Assembly: GCA_905215575.1 (NCBI GenBank)
Contig: CAJMQV010000004.1
Span: 4,873 to 68,872 of the forward strand
Direction of reading: 5' to 3'
Length of the DNA: 64,000 nucleotides
Source: an uncultured bacterium
Lineage (GTDB): Bacteria; Bacteroidota; Bacteroidia; Bacteroidales; Bacteroidaceae
Shown here piece by piece: positions 18,119 to 26,238 of the stretch; within the stretch, counting starts at the first letter, position 1; each line of letters opens with the position of its first letter. The position numbers and the translations under genes are program-made. The notes below the pieces were generated by a model that saw only the letters and a program-made list of their open reading frames with translations, was not told the DNA's origin and did no database searches.

Positions 18119-21001
18119 ATGCAACAAAATAAGTTTATCAACCATTTTAGGAATCTTTCCGCTCTGGTATTATTAACAGGTGGCATTGAATGTTATGCCA
18201 CAACAAATACTGCGTTGGATATTCCTGTAAGAACGACAGTCGGTTCTATTATAAAGAAATCGACTGCTAACCTGTCAAGTCTATCTGAAGAAGAACGCCG
18301 AACGCTTACAGATTTAGCTCTGAGCGGAATCTTAACATCAGAAGATTTCCGTATTATGCGTGATGAAATGCCTTCTTTACAAACTCTTGATCTGTCTCAA
18401 ACCAACAATGCAGAAATACCTGTATTTGCTCTATCCGGGCATGGAAAATTACAGCAAATCATACTGCCGACCTCATGCAGTAAAATTGATGAAGGTGCTT
18501 TTTCCGGATGTAGCGAACTAAAAGAGATCAATCTTGAAGGAATCCAGTCAATCGGAACCATGGCTTTTTGCAACACAGCACTTACTCAAGTGAAACTCTC
18601 GTCAAAAGTTACATTCCTCGGAGATTTCGCCTTTGAAGGATGCAAGAAACTCACGAATATAGAAGTGGAAGAACAGAATAATCATTTCACATCTGTTGAT
18701 GGTGTTTTGTTCAATAAAGAGCTGACTACACTCATTAAATATCCCGAAGCTCATACCGGAGCATTAACACTTCCGGCTTCGGTAACCTGCATAGAGGATT
18801 TTGCTTGCTCTGGTAGTTTGGCCCTGAGCGGTGTCCCGTTATTTACAGAAAAGATTCAATATATAGGAAAATACGGATTCGACAATTGCCGTGGAATGAA
18901 AGGAAACCTAAATCTTCCAGCAAACGGTTCTGTAATAGGTGATCACGCATTTTGGGGATGTAGCAATATCAGTTCATCATTGAATATCCCTGAAAATACT
19001 TCTACCGGAAAACATTCTTTTGCACATATGATTGGACTAGAGACTATAACACTCCCCAATAGTATGGATAATCTGGAAGATGGATTGTTTCTGGAATGCT
19101 CTATTGTAAAGAGTGTAACAACAAGCCGTACAGTTCCTGCAACAGTCGGAACATTTACCTTTTATGGTATGGATTTCGGCAATGTAGCTCTAAACATACC
19201 AGAGCAGTCTGAAACTGCTTATCAAAATGCTGAGGGATGGAGTGATTTTTATAAAGAACCGGTTGAAGAAACTATCATACGCTATACAACCAGCGGTCCG
19301 CATTACATACAATATGTCGGCCAAGGTATTAATGCAAACAAATATCTCTCCCACAATATGGAATACGGAAAAGTTGCCAAAATGAGCGACATAGACGAAG
19401 CGACTCCATGGGATTTGAATTTCTTCAAAGGTTGGGGAAGCAGTGAAACAGCTTTCAACGGAGGCATGATTACCGATATGAAATACACCCTCCCTTCAGA
19501 TGATTCCATGTATGGTATGATGATATTTTCTGGTATTTGTTACACGGAAGAGAAATCAAAATATATTATCAATAACAATAATAATCGTGCTTTTGCCTTC
19601 TGGCTTGATAAAGAAACCGGATTGGTAGCTATCCAAACCAATGGAAAATATCTGAACGCATCAAGTAGCAAAGCAGAAATTGCTCCTGTCAACTATAGTG
19701 GGGCACCTCGTCCACAAGACTTTGTATTCAGACTTATTTCCAAAGATATGGCTCAAACATATCAGCCAAACTTCAAACCAATTGAAACGCTGGAAGAAAT
19801 CAAAGAAGACAAACTTTATATTTTAAGAAACTGTCTGAATGAAGCAGATCGCGGTGACCGTTCCGGCTATCTGACCATGGAAAGTAACATCATCAATGTC
19901 ATTCAAGGTCAAGAAAAGCTAAATGGAAAGAATGTATTCCATATCCATAAATCCGCAGAAGGAACATATAGTTTTGCCAATAACAAACTTTACATTCCCA
20001 ATACTGGTAATATTGGAACATCAATAAAGCCAACCGCTACAGAAGCGTTTTTCCGCATTCTGCCAGTAGAAGGCAATAAAGGAGTTTTCAATATACAGTC
20101 GGTTGCCAACAACAACTATCTGAATGCCAATGGAGCATCAGGCAGCAAACCTGGTTATTCTGTCTTCTGGGGAGATGCAAAAAAGGCTAATCCTTATCAT
20201 ATATATGAAGTGACAGAAACAGAAAATACTCCTACAAAAGAAGTAACCTACCGATATCTGGATGCCAATACCAACATACTCCTACAGGAAACAAAACATC
20301 AGTTAAGAACAGAAACCTATCCGGTTTTAGGCGAAATTCAATACGATCAGCCTGTAGGATTTGAACTGGTTTCTATTGATCAAGAAGCAATTGGAGAAAC
20401 CACCAAGCTGCAACCGGTTGGAGAAAACAAGCAAACATACGACATTAAAGTATGGAATAAAGTACATATCGGAAACAGTCAATATGCCACTTTATATGCT
20501 GCTTATCCATTGATCATACCTAAGGGAATGAAGGCCTATAGTGGAAAAGTCGACTCAGAAAACGAAAGACTCATTCTTCAGGAAATTCATGAAATGATTC
20601 CGGCAGAAACCGGTGTTCTGCTTCAGGCAAATGAAGGAGATTATGTATTTGATGTTACAGAAGAAACGGTAACAGCTATTTCTGGAAATGATTTAAAAGG
20701 CACATTAGGAAATATCATACGACCGACTGAAGGCACAATATACACTCTGCAACAAATAGACAATGTTATCGGATTCTACAAATATCTCGATACAAACATG
20801 AAACCATGTCGCGCTTACCTGCAGCTACCAGAGTCTGGAATTAACAGTATTCGCTTATATTTTGGAGAAACAACAAAAATCAATACTCCTGAGTCAGAAA
20901 TAATAGAGGAAATTTATGATCTGAATGGAAACAGAATCAAAGAAATCACTAAATCAGGAATCTATATTCTGAACGGAAAAAAAGTAATGGTTATCAAATA
21001 A
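18119..21001 (+). CDS. BspA-like leucine-rich repeat protein with shared modules
   Basis: A 960-residue secreted protein, paralogous to the one at 6670 over its LRR part: both begin the repeats with an L-T/S-x-EER...ALSG-L/T...R-I-M/I-RDEM lead-in. BspA-type LRR_5 repeats cover about 52-377, a YIQYVG module about 393-540, the RNC/GDRSGYL module about 563-697, a MucBP-like segment about 705-775 and a YATLYAAYPL / AETGVLL segment about 785-910. It ends in the tail IYDLNGNRIKE...GIYILNGKKV. The order of modules after the LRR is the same as in the protein at 12072, so this protein looks like a combination of the 6670 and 12072 architectures. Likely role: binding of glycan or host protein at the cell surface. 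It starts 24 bp after the GH95 stop. Confidence 0.85.
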   Translation: MQQNKFINHFRNLSALVLLTGGIECYATTNTALDIPVRTTVGSIIKKSTANLSSLSEEERRTLTDLALSGILTSEDFRIMRDEMPSLQTLDLSQTNNAEIPVFALSGHGKLQQIILPTSCSKIDEGAFSGCSELKEINLEGIQSIGTMAFCNTALTQVKLSSKVTFLGDFAFEGCKKLTNIEVEEQNNHFTSVDGVLFNKELTTLIKYPEAHTGALTLPASVTCIEDFACSGSLALSGVPLFTEKIQYIGKYGFDNCRGMKGNLNLPANGSVIGDHAFWGCSNISSSLNIPENTSTGKHSFAHMIGLETITLPNSMDNLEDGLFLECSIVKSVTTSRTVPATVGTFTFYGMDFGNVALNIPEQSETAYQNAEGWSDFYKEPVEETIIRYTTSGPHYIQYVGQGINANKYLSHNMEYGKVAKMSDIDEATPWDLNFFKGWGSSETAFNGGMITDMKYTLPSDDSMYGMMIFSGICYTEEKSKYIINNNNNRAFAFWLDKETGLVAIQTNGKYLNASSSKAEIAPVNYSGAPRPQDFVFRLISKDMAQTYQPNFKPIETLEEIKEDKLYILRNCLNEADRGDRSGYLTMESNIINVIQGQEKLNGKNVFHIHKSAEGTYSFANNKLYIPNTGNIGTSIKPTATEAFFRILPVEGNKGVFNIQSVANNNYLNANGASGSKPGYSVFWGDAKKANPYHIYEVTETENTPTKEVTYRYLDANTNILLQETKHQLRTETYPVLGEIQYDQPVGFELVSIDQEAIGETTKLQPVGENKQTYDIKVWNKVHIGNSQYATLYAAYPLIIPKGMKAYSGKVDSENERLILQEIHEMIPAETGVLLQANEGDYVFDVTEETVTAISGNDLKGTLGNIIRPTEGTIYTLQQIDNVIGFYKYLDTNMKPCRAYLQLPESGINSIRLYFGETTKINTPESEIIEEIYDLNGNRIKEITKSGIYILNGKKVMVIK

Positions 21002-21019
21002 TTATAAAAATCAACATTT

Positions 21020-23509
21020 ATGAAGAAAAATATTCTTTTAACTATAGCATTTTCATTATGCACTTCCTGGTTAACCGGCCAGGAACGTCCCAACATCATA
21101 CTTTTTATGGCAGATGATCTGGGATGGCAAGACACCTCACTCCCTTTCTGGACAGAGGAAACCTCTCTAAACAAACGATTCCATACTCCGAATATGGAAC
21201 GACTGGCTAAAATGGGAGTACGATTCACACAAGCCTATGCCGGAAGTTTTGATTCTCCGTCACGCTGCAGCCTTATGACAGGAATGAATCAGGCACGCCA
21301 TCGTGTAACCTATGAAACATTGGAATACAACAAAGCAAGTGACAAGAATGACGCATACCTAAACATGCCCGTATGGAATATGAATGGAATACAGCCTGTA
21401 GGTGGAGTTGAAAATTCCTCTCAAGCAACAACCTTCGTGCAGTTACTGAGAAACAGCGGATATCATACCATATTATGTGGCAAAGCACAATTTGGAGCTA
21501 CTACGACATATGGAGCTGATCCGAAAGCCCTTGGTTTTAATATCAGTATCGGAGGACAGGCCAGCGGTACTCCTGTACAAATTAATGGAAGTAACCGTTT
21601 TGGGTTCACGGCCAATGGAACTCCTAGCAGCATACATGCCGTACCCAATTTGGAACGATATTGGGAGCGCAATGTCATCCTCACTGAAGCACTTACACAA
21701 GAAGCTATCCGCTCCTTGGAAATGGCCCAAAGTATGAAGGCACCCTTCTTTCTGTTCCTTTCGCACTATGCCATGCATACTCCTAGTCTTGCAGATCCAA
21801 GATTCATTGATAAATACCAAAAAGCAGGTCTGTCAGATATAGAAGCGGCTTATTGCAGTAGAGTTGAAGGTATTGACAAAAGTTTAGGTGACATAATGGA
21901 TTATTTGGAGAAAAACAATCAACTGGAAAATACCATTATTATTTTTGTATCAGACAACGGAGGACTGGCAGCTTCAAACCGCACTCCTCCTCTCCACGTA
22001 CAAAACGCTCCTCTACGAAGCGGAAAGGGATCTATTTATGAAGGTGGAATCCGAGTTCCAATGATTGCCTATTGGAATGATGTTACACTCCCCAACTCCG
22101 TTAATGACAAATATCTTGCCATAGAAGACTTTTTCCCTTCAATATTGGAAATGGCTCAAGTTGAAATCCCTCAAACAATTCAACAAATAGATGGAGTTAG
22201 CTTTGTTCCCTTATTAAAAGGTACCGGCGATCCATCCCAAAATAGAGCTCTCTACTGGAACATACCAAACAACTGGACCAGCAGTAATATGAGAACACAG
22301 GGTATTGGACAAAGTTGTGCCATTAGAGAAGGTGATTATAAATTAATCTATTGGTATAAAGATGGTAAGAAAGAGTTATACAACCTGAAAAATGACATCT
22401 CTGAAGATTATAATCTGGCCTTAGAACAACCGGAGAAAGTAGCTGAACTGTCTCAAAAATTGGGAAACTTCCTGCGTTCAGTAAATGCTCAACGCCCGAC
22501 TGAGAAATTCTCACAAAGAACATCTGCATGGCCAGATGACAATCATAAAAACTTTGCAGATCACTGGCAGTTTGTCAAGGTTATTTTAGAAGAACCTGGA
22601 TATCATCTTTGGGGATCTTCACCTATTTGGGGAGAAGACGGTAAAGTTCATCTCTTTGTGGCACGCTGGAAAGTAGAACACAGTTTTGATCCCGGATGGC
22701 GTTCACATAGTGAAATAGCCCATTACGTGGGTGATAATCCAGAAGGACCATTTAAATTTTCTGATATAGTATTGCAGGGAACAGGAACAGACACATGGGA
22801 TAAATATGGAATTCATAATCCGAACATTCACAAAGTGGGTGATCAGTATGTTCTTCTTTATATAGGCAATAACAACTATAAACAGCCTCCACATCCATCA
22901 AATCAAAAAATCGGTATGATGGTTTCAAAAAGTCTTTATGGACCATGGGAAAAAGTTGGAAAAGACGGATGTATTCTGGAACCGTCAGGCGATCCGAGCA
23001 ACTGGACATATAATGCCAACAATGGAGTTAACAATCCTACATTGTTAGTCCATCCTTCCGGAAAATACTATTTGTATTTCAAATCCAATGGCTACAAAAT
23101 GGGAGTTGCCATTGCCGATCAGGTAGAAGGCCCATATACCATTCAAAAAGATCCTGTAACCAAAAACGAAACGATGATTGAAGATGGATATGCTTTTATG
23201 ATGGATAATAAATTCTGCTTGCTCACAACAGATAATCATGGTATCATCAAAACTGGAGGTGGAATTTTATGGAAATCAGATAACGGAACTGAATTCAACT
23301 ATTGCGAACCGGGATTTCATACCATGTATGAATATCTTCCGGAAAGCCAGCTCAACAATCTTAGACCGATTTACGGTTCAATTCCAAAATTCGAACGCCC
23401 TCAGATTTTAATGAAAGACGGAAAACCTGCATGGTTATACGTACCTTCAGGGGTAAACATTAAAGGAGGAAACGGTACCATTGTTCACCTTCTAAAATAT
23501 ATTGAATAG
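21020..23509 (+). CDS. Sulfatase-like domain (formylglycine site = Asp) fused to GH43-like beta-propeller
   Basis: An 829-residue secreted fusion. Residues about 22-495 are a sulfatase domain closely similar to the one at 10475 (same MADDLGWQDTSLPFW, TGMNQARHRVT and SDNGGLAASNRTPP phrases). However, the motif reads D78-S-P-S-R82: the residue that must become formylglycine is Asp (codon GAT at 21251), so normal sulfatase chemistry should be impossible. The metal-site phrases are kept. Residues about 507-829 form a five-bladed-propeller domain of the GH43/GH117-like type (SSPIWGEDGKVHLFVARW, HSEIAHYVGDNPEGPF, GIHNPNI, GVNNPTLL), related to the stand-alone protein at 36301. The junction lies right where the 10475 sulfatase ends. 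The propeller may be the working enzyme and the first domain a binding scaffold. It is last in its unit. Confidence 0.88.
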   Translation: MKKNILLTIAFSLCTSWLTGQERPNIILFMADDLGWQDTSLPFWTEETSLNKRFHTPNMERLAKMGVRFTQAYAGSFDSPSRCSLMTGMNQARHRVTYETLEYNKASDKNDAYLNMPVWNMNGIQPVGGVENSSQATTFVQLLRNSGYHTILCGKAQFGATTTYGADPKALGFNISIGGQASGTPVQINGSNRFGFTANGTPSSIHAVPNLERYWERNVILTEALTQEAIRSLEMAQSMKAPFFLFLSHYAMHTPSLADPRFIDKYQKAGLSDIEAAYCSRVEGIDKSLGDIMDYLEKNNQLENTIIIFVSDNGGLAASNRTPPLHVQNAPLRSGKGSIYEGGIRVPMIAYWNDVTLPNSVNDKYLAIEDFFPSILEMAQVEIPQTIQQIDGVSFVPLLKGTGDPSQNRALYWNIPNNWTSSNMRTQGIGQSCAIREGDYKLIYWYKDGKKELYNLKNDISEDYNLALEQPEKVAELSQKLGNFLRSVNAQRPTEKFSQRTSAWPDDNHKNFADHWQFVKVILEEPGYHLWGSSPIWGEDGKVHLFVARWKVEHSFDPGWRSHSEIAHYVGDNPEGPFKFSDIVLQGTGTDTWDKYGIHNPNIHKVGDQYVLLYIGNNNYKQPPHPSNQKIGMMVSKSLYGPWEKVGKDGCILEPSGDPSNWTYNANNGVNNPTLLVHPSGKYYLYFKSNGYKMGVAIADQVEGPYTIQKDPVTKNETMIEDGYAFMMDNKFCLLTTDNHGIIKTGGGILWKSDNGTEFNYCEPGFHTMYEYLPESQLNNLRPIYGSIPKFERPQILMKDGKPAWLYVPSGVNIKGGNGTIVHLLKYIE

Positions 23510-23540
23510 AAAAAGTTAAAAATCACGTTTCTGTCTAAAA

Positions 23541-23584
23541 GCTCCGGATTATAATATATTAAAAAATTATTGTAATCCGGAGTT
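23541..23584 (+). terminator. Stem-loop, possible terminator
   Basis: CTCCGGATTATA and TGTAATCCGGAG form a long stem around an A/T-rich loop shortly after the fusion gene. The T run after the stem is weak (TTAT), so it could be a terminator or a transcript-stabilising hairpin. Confidence 0.6.
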
Positions 23585-23652
23585 ATCTCACGTATAGATC
23601 TTTACAACATAAAAAAGACAAACGTAAAAAAGAAAGATTCCAGATATTAAAT

Positions 23653-23660
23653 TATATTTG
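23653..23660 (+). promoter_or_regulatory. Possible -7 promoter box before the phosphodiesterase-like gene
   Basis: TATATTTG matches TAnnTTTG. It lies about 97 bp before the ATG at 23757, after the stem-loop that ends the previous unit. No GTAC direct repeat was found here, so this gene may not share the operator of the two upstream units. Confidence 0.4.
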
Positions 23661-23756
23661 TATTCAAATAACGAACGACTTCTGTTTTTCATTGCAGAAG
23701 CTGATGTTCCTTTACGAAAAACATGTTGTAAGCCATAACTAATCTTATATCATAAT

Positions 23757-24980
23757 ATGAAACAATTTTTTTTAGGAGCACTACTTATTCTTCTACAAAC
23801 CGGCATCTGTGCACAAAAACGCAAAGCCATCTATATTGTGCTGGACGGTATTCCTGCCGACTACATCGAACGGGTTCATCCCAAAACCATCTTTGAAATA
23901 GCGGAAAAAGGAAATTATGCACGGGCTATAACCGGAGGAGAAATTGGAAGATACTCGGAAACACCGACTATCTCTGCCATCGGATATATGAATATCCTGA
24001 CCGGAACCTGGATGAACAAACACAATGTAAACGGTAATTCCAATCTGAAACCGAACTATAATTATTGGTCATTGTTCAAAATCGCCAAATCTCAAAATAC
24101 GGACTACAAAACGGCCTTATTTTCCAGCTGGACCGACAACCGTACGGTGCTCATCGGCGCCGACAAACCGGAAACAGGCAACTTAAAGATAGACTATGTG
24201 TATGACGGTTACGAACTGGACAAACAAAGATTTCCGGAAAAAGCGAACCATTTACAGATATTTGAAATCGACTCTGTAGTCTGTCAGGAAGCAGCAAAAT
24301 GTATCCGCGAGAAAGCTCCAGATTTAAATTGGGTTTATTTATGGTATACCGATTCCGGTTATCATCTCTATGGCGACGGAAGCTATATGGATGATTACGT
24401 ACGGAAAACCGATGAACTGATCCGACAGATATGGGAGGCCGTACAATTGCGCGAGAAAGAATATAACGAAGAGTGGCTAGTCATTGTTACCACCGACCAC
24501 GGACGTGATGAAAGCGGTTACCATCACGGCAGACAATCGGAAAGAGAACGCAGCGTGTGGATTTCGACTAATGCTTCCAAGGTAAACAGCCACTTCCAAA
24601 GCCCTTCATTATCGCTGGTGGATATCCTGCCCAGTATCTGCTCCTACATGCAGTTTGAAATGCCTCAGGAGGTAGCTTTCGAAAAGGATGGCGTTTCTTT
24701 CTTGGGCAAAAATGATATCTCAGATCTGACGACTCATCCTTATGACCAATATGTCACTCTGAAATGGAACTGCACCAAGTCCAAAGCGGATGCCACCATC
24801 TACATGGCTACGACCAATAACTATAAAGAAGGAGGCAAGGATAAGTGGATAAAAATCGGTACTACAAAGGCCAACAAAAAAGAATTTACCGTTGACCTGA
24901 ACAAATACCCGAAATCAAAGTTCTATAAATTTGTGGTATCGACTCCCAATAATCTGATTACAAAATGGATTTTTAAATAA
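23757..24980 (+). CDS. Alkaline-phosphatase-superfamily protein, phosphodiesterase/pyrophosphatase-like
   Basis: A 407-residue exported protein with the alkaline-phosphatase fold of the nucleotide pyrophosphatase/phosphodiesterase group. IVLDGIPADYIE gives the first metal Asp, the nucleophile position nine residues before the TG of NILTG is S73 (usually Thr in NPP enzymes), and TTDHGRDESGYHHG carries the Asp-His and later His metal ligands. The signal peptide ends near ICAQK. The last 80 or so residues look like a fibronectin-type beta-domain. Expected substrate is a phosphoester or possibly a sulfoester on a glycan or nucleotide; this cannot be decided from sequence. It stands alone between two hairpins. 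Confidence 0.75.
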   Translation: MKQFFLGALLILLQTGICAQKRKAIYIVLDGIPADYIERVHPKTIFEIAEKGNYARAITGGEIGRYSETPTISAIGYMNILTGTWMNKHNVNGNSNLKPNYNYWSLFKIAKSQNTDYKTALFSSWTDNRTVLIGADKPETGNLKIDYVYDGYELDKQRFPEKANHLQIFEIDSVVCQEAAKCIREKAPDLNWVYLWYTDSGYHLYGDGSYMDDYVRKTDELIRQIWEAVQLREKEYNEEWLVIVTTDHGRDESGYHHGRQSERERSVWISTNASKVNSHFQSPSLSLVDILPSICSYMQFEMPQEVAFEKDGVSFLGKNDISDLTTHPYDQYVTLKWNCTKSKADATIYMATTNNYKEGGKDKWIKIGTTKANKKEFTVDLNKYPKSKFYKFVVSTPNNLITKWIFK

Positions 24981-24997
24981 AAACATACTTGGCAAAG

Positions 24998-25055
24998 ACC
25001 ATCCTATTCCTAACCATTGGAGGGCATTCCTGCTGTTAGGAATAGGATGGTTTAT
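24998..25055 (+). terminator. Perfect 17-bp inverted repeat, probable terminator
   Basis: ACCATCCTATTCCTAAC (24998-25014) and its exact complement at 25035-25051 enclose a 20-base loop. A short T-rich run follows. It ends the phosphodiesterase gene and precedes the next operon by about 60 bp. Confidence 0.65.
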
Positions 25056-25114
25056 GCAGTCAAGGTTCGTTTACCGACTATTTCATTTTTGCAACAAACT
25101 ACATACAGCATACC

Positions 25115-26227
25115 ATGAAACAACGTTTGGAATCATTAGACATCTTACGGGGTCTGGATCTTTTTATTCTGGTATTTTTCCAGCCTGTATTCATGCGACT
25201 GGCACAGGCACAACCAGAAGGCAACTTTTTACGACTTATTCAAGAACAAGTCTTTACCCATGTGGAATGGGAAGGACATCATTTATGGGATCAGGTCATG
25301 CCCTTGTTCTTATTCATGGCAGGAACTTCCATCCCTTATGCATTTGCCCGATATAAGGAGGAAAGACACTTCCCGAAATCCGCCTTTTATCGCGTCGGCA
25401 AACGGATTGTCCTGCTCTGGATTTTCGGTGCCATCGTTCAGGGAAATCTTCTGGATCTTAATCCCGACACTCTTTATCTATACACAGATACTTTGCAGGC
25501 CATTGCCTGCGGCTACCTGTTTTCTGTGATTCTTTTTATGAACTTGTCGACCAAAGGTATGCTAGCAGTCACCTTGCTTTGTCCCCTGATATACACTGTC
25601 ACGATGATGACAGGCGAAGGATACCAGCCGGGCATCAATATGGCCGAACAAATCGACCGGATGATTCTCGGACGGTTTGTCTATGGTTCTTATGTCATGG
25701 ACAACGGAGAAATCGTCTTTGCCGACTGGTATCACAACAGTTGGCTGTTAAGCTCGCTGAATTTCATAGCAACCACCATGAGCGGTGTGCTCACCGGAGT
25801 CATCTTAAAATCCCAGATGACCGGCAAGAAGAAAGTGCAGGTTCTGCTCTTCAGTGGCATCATCTGCCTGACGGCTGCTTACGGTCTTTCTTTCGCAGAG
25901 CCGATCGTCAAACGAATATGGACCAGTTCCATGACTTTCCTGTCTTCTGGAATATCCATTCTACTGATGCTGTTCTTCTACTATTGGGTGGATATCCGGA
26001 AGAAAGGAAGGTTCTTAAAGTGGCTGAAGATTTACGGCATGAATTCCATTCTGGCCTACATGCTGTATAATACCATGAATCTGAATTCCCTGCTTCAGCA
26101 ATGGTTACACGGGTTGGAACAGTTCACAGGAAAGTATTATCCTTTCGTTTTCGAATTGTGTTTTGTCTTTCTGATCTTCCTGATACTGAGACATTGTTAT
26201 CAAAAAGGTATATTTCTTAAAGTATAA
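25115..26227 (+). CDS. HGSNAT/NagX-like membrane acetyltransferase
   Basis: A multi-pass inner-membrane protein of 370 residues with about ten hydrophobic segments. It belongs to the COG4299 group that includes human heparan-alpha-glucosaminide N-acetyltransferase (HGSNAT) and bacterial NagX. The N-terminus ESLDILRGLDLFILV and the block H49-V-E-W-E-G followed by D-x-x-x-P and FMAGTSIPYA match the family; H49 appears to align with the catalytic His of HGSNAT (alignment from memory). Such proteins would move an acetyl group from cytoplasmic acetyl-CoA to an amino sugar on the far side of the membrane. It is first in a tight operon and 11 bp before a GH3 gene; GH89 lies three genes further on, which suggests work on glucosamine-containing glycans. 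A structural O-acyltransferase role remains possible. Confidence 0.8.
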   Translation: MKQRLESLDILRGLDLFILVFFQPVFMRLAQAQPEGNFLRLIQEQVFTHVEWEGHHLWDQVMPLFLFMAGTSIPYAFARYKEERHFPKSAFYRVGKRIVLLWIFGAIVQGNLLDLNPDTLYLYTDTLQAIACGYLFSVILFMNLSTKGMLAVTLLCPLIYTVTMMTGEGYQPGINMAEQIDRMILGRFVYGSYVMDNGEIVFADWYHNSWLLSSLNFIATTMSGVLTGVILKSQMTGKKKVQVLLFSGIICLTAAYGLSFAEPIVKRIWTSSMTFLSSGISILLMLFFYYWVDIRKKGRFLKWLKIYGMNSILAYMLYNTMNLNSLLQQWLHGLEQFTGKYYPFVFELCFVFLIFLILRHCYQKGIFLKV

Positions 26228-26238
26228 AGAACAAAAAC

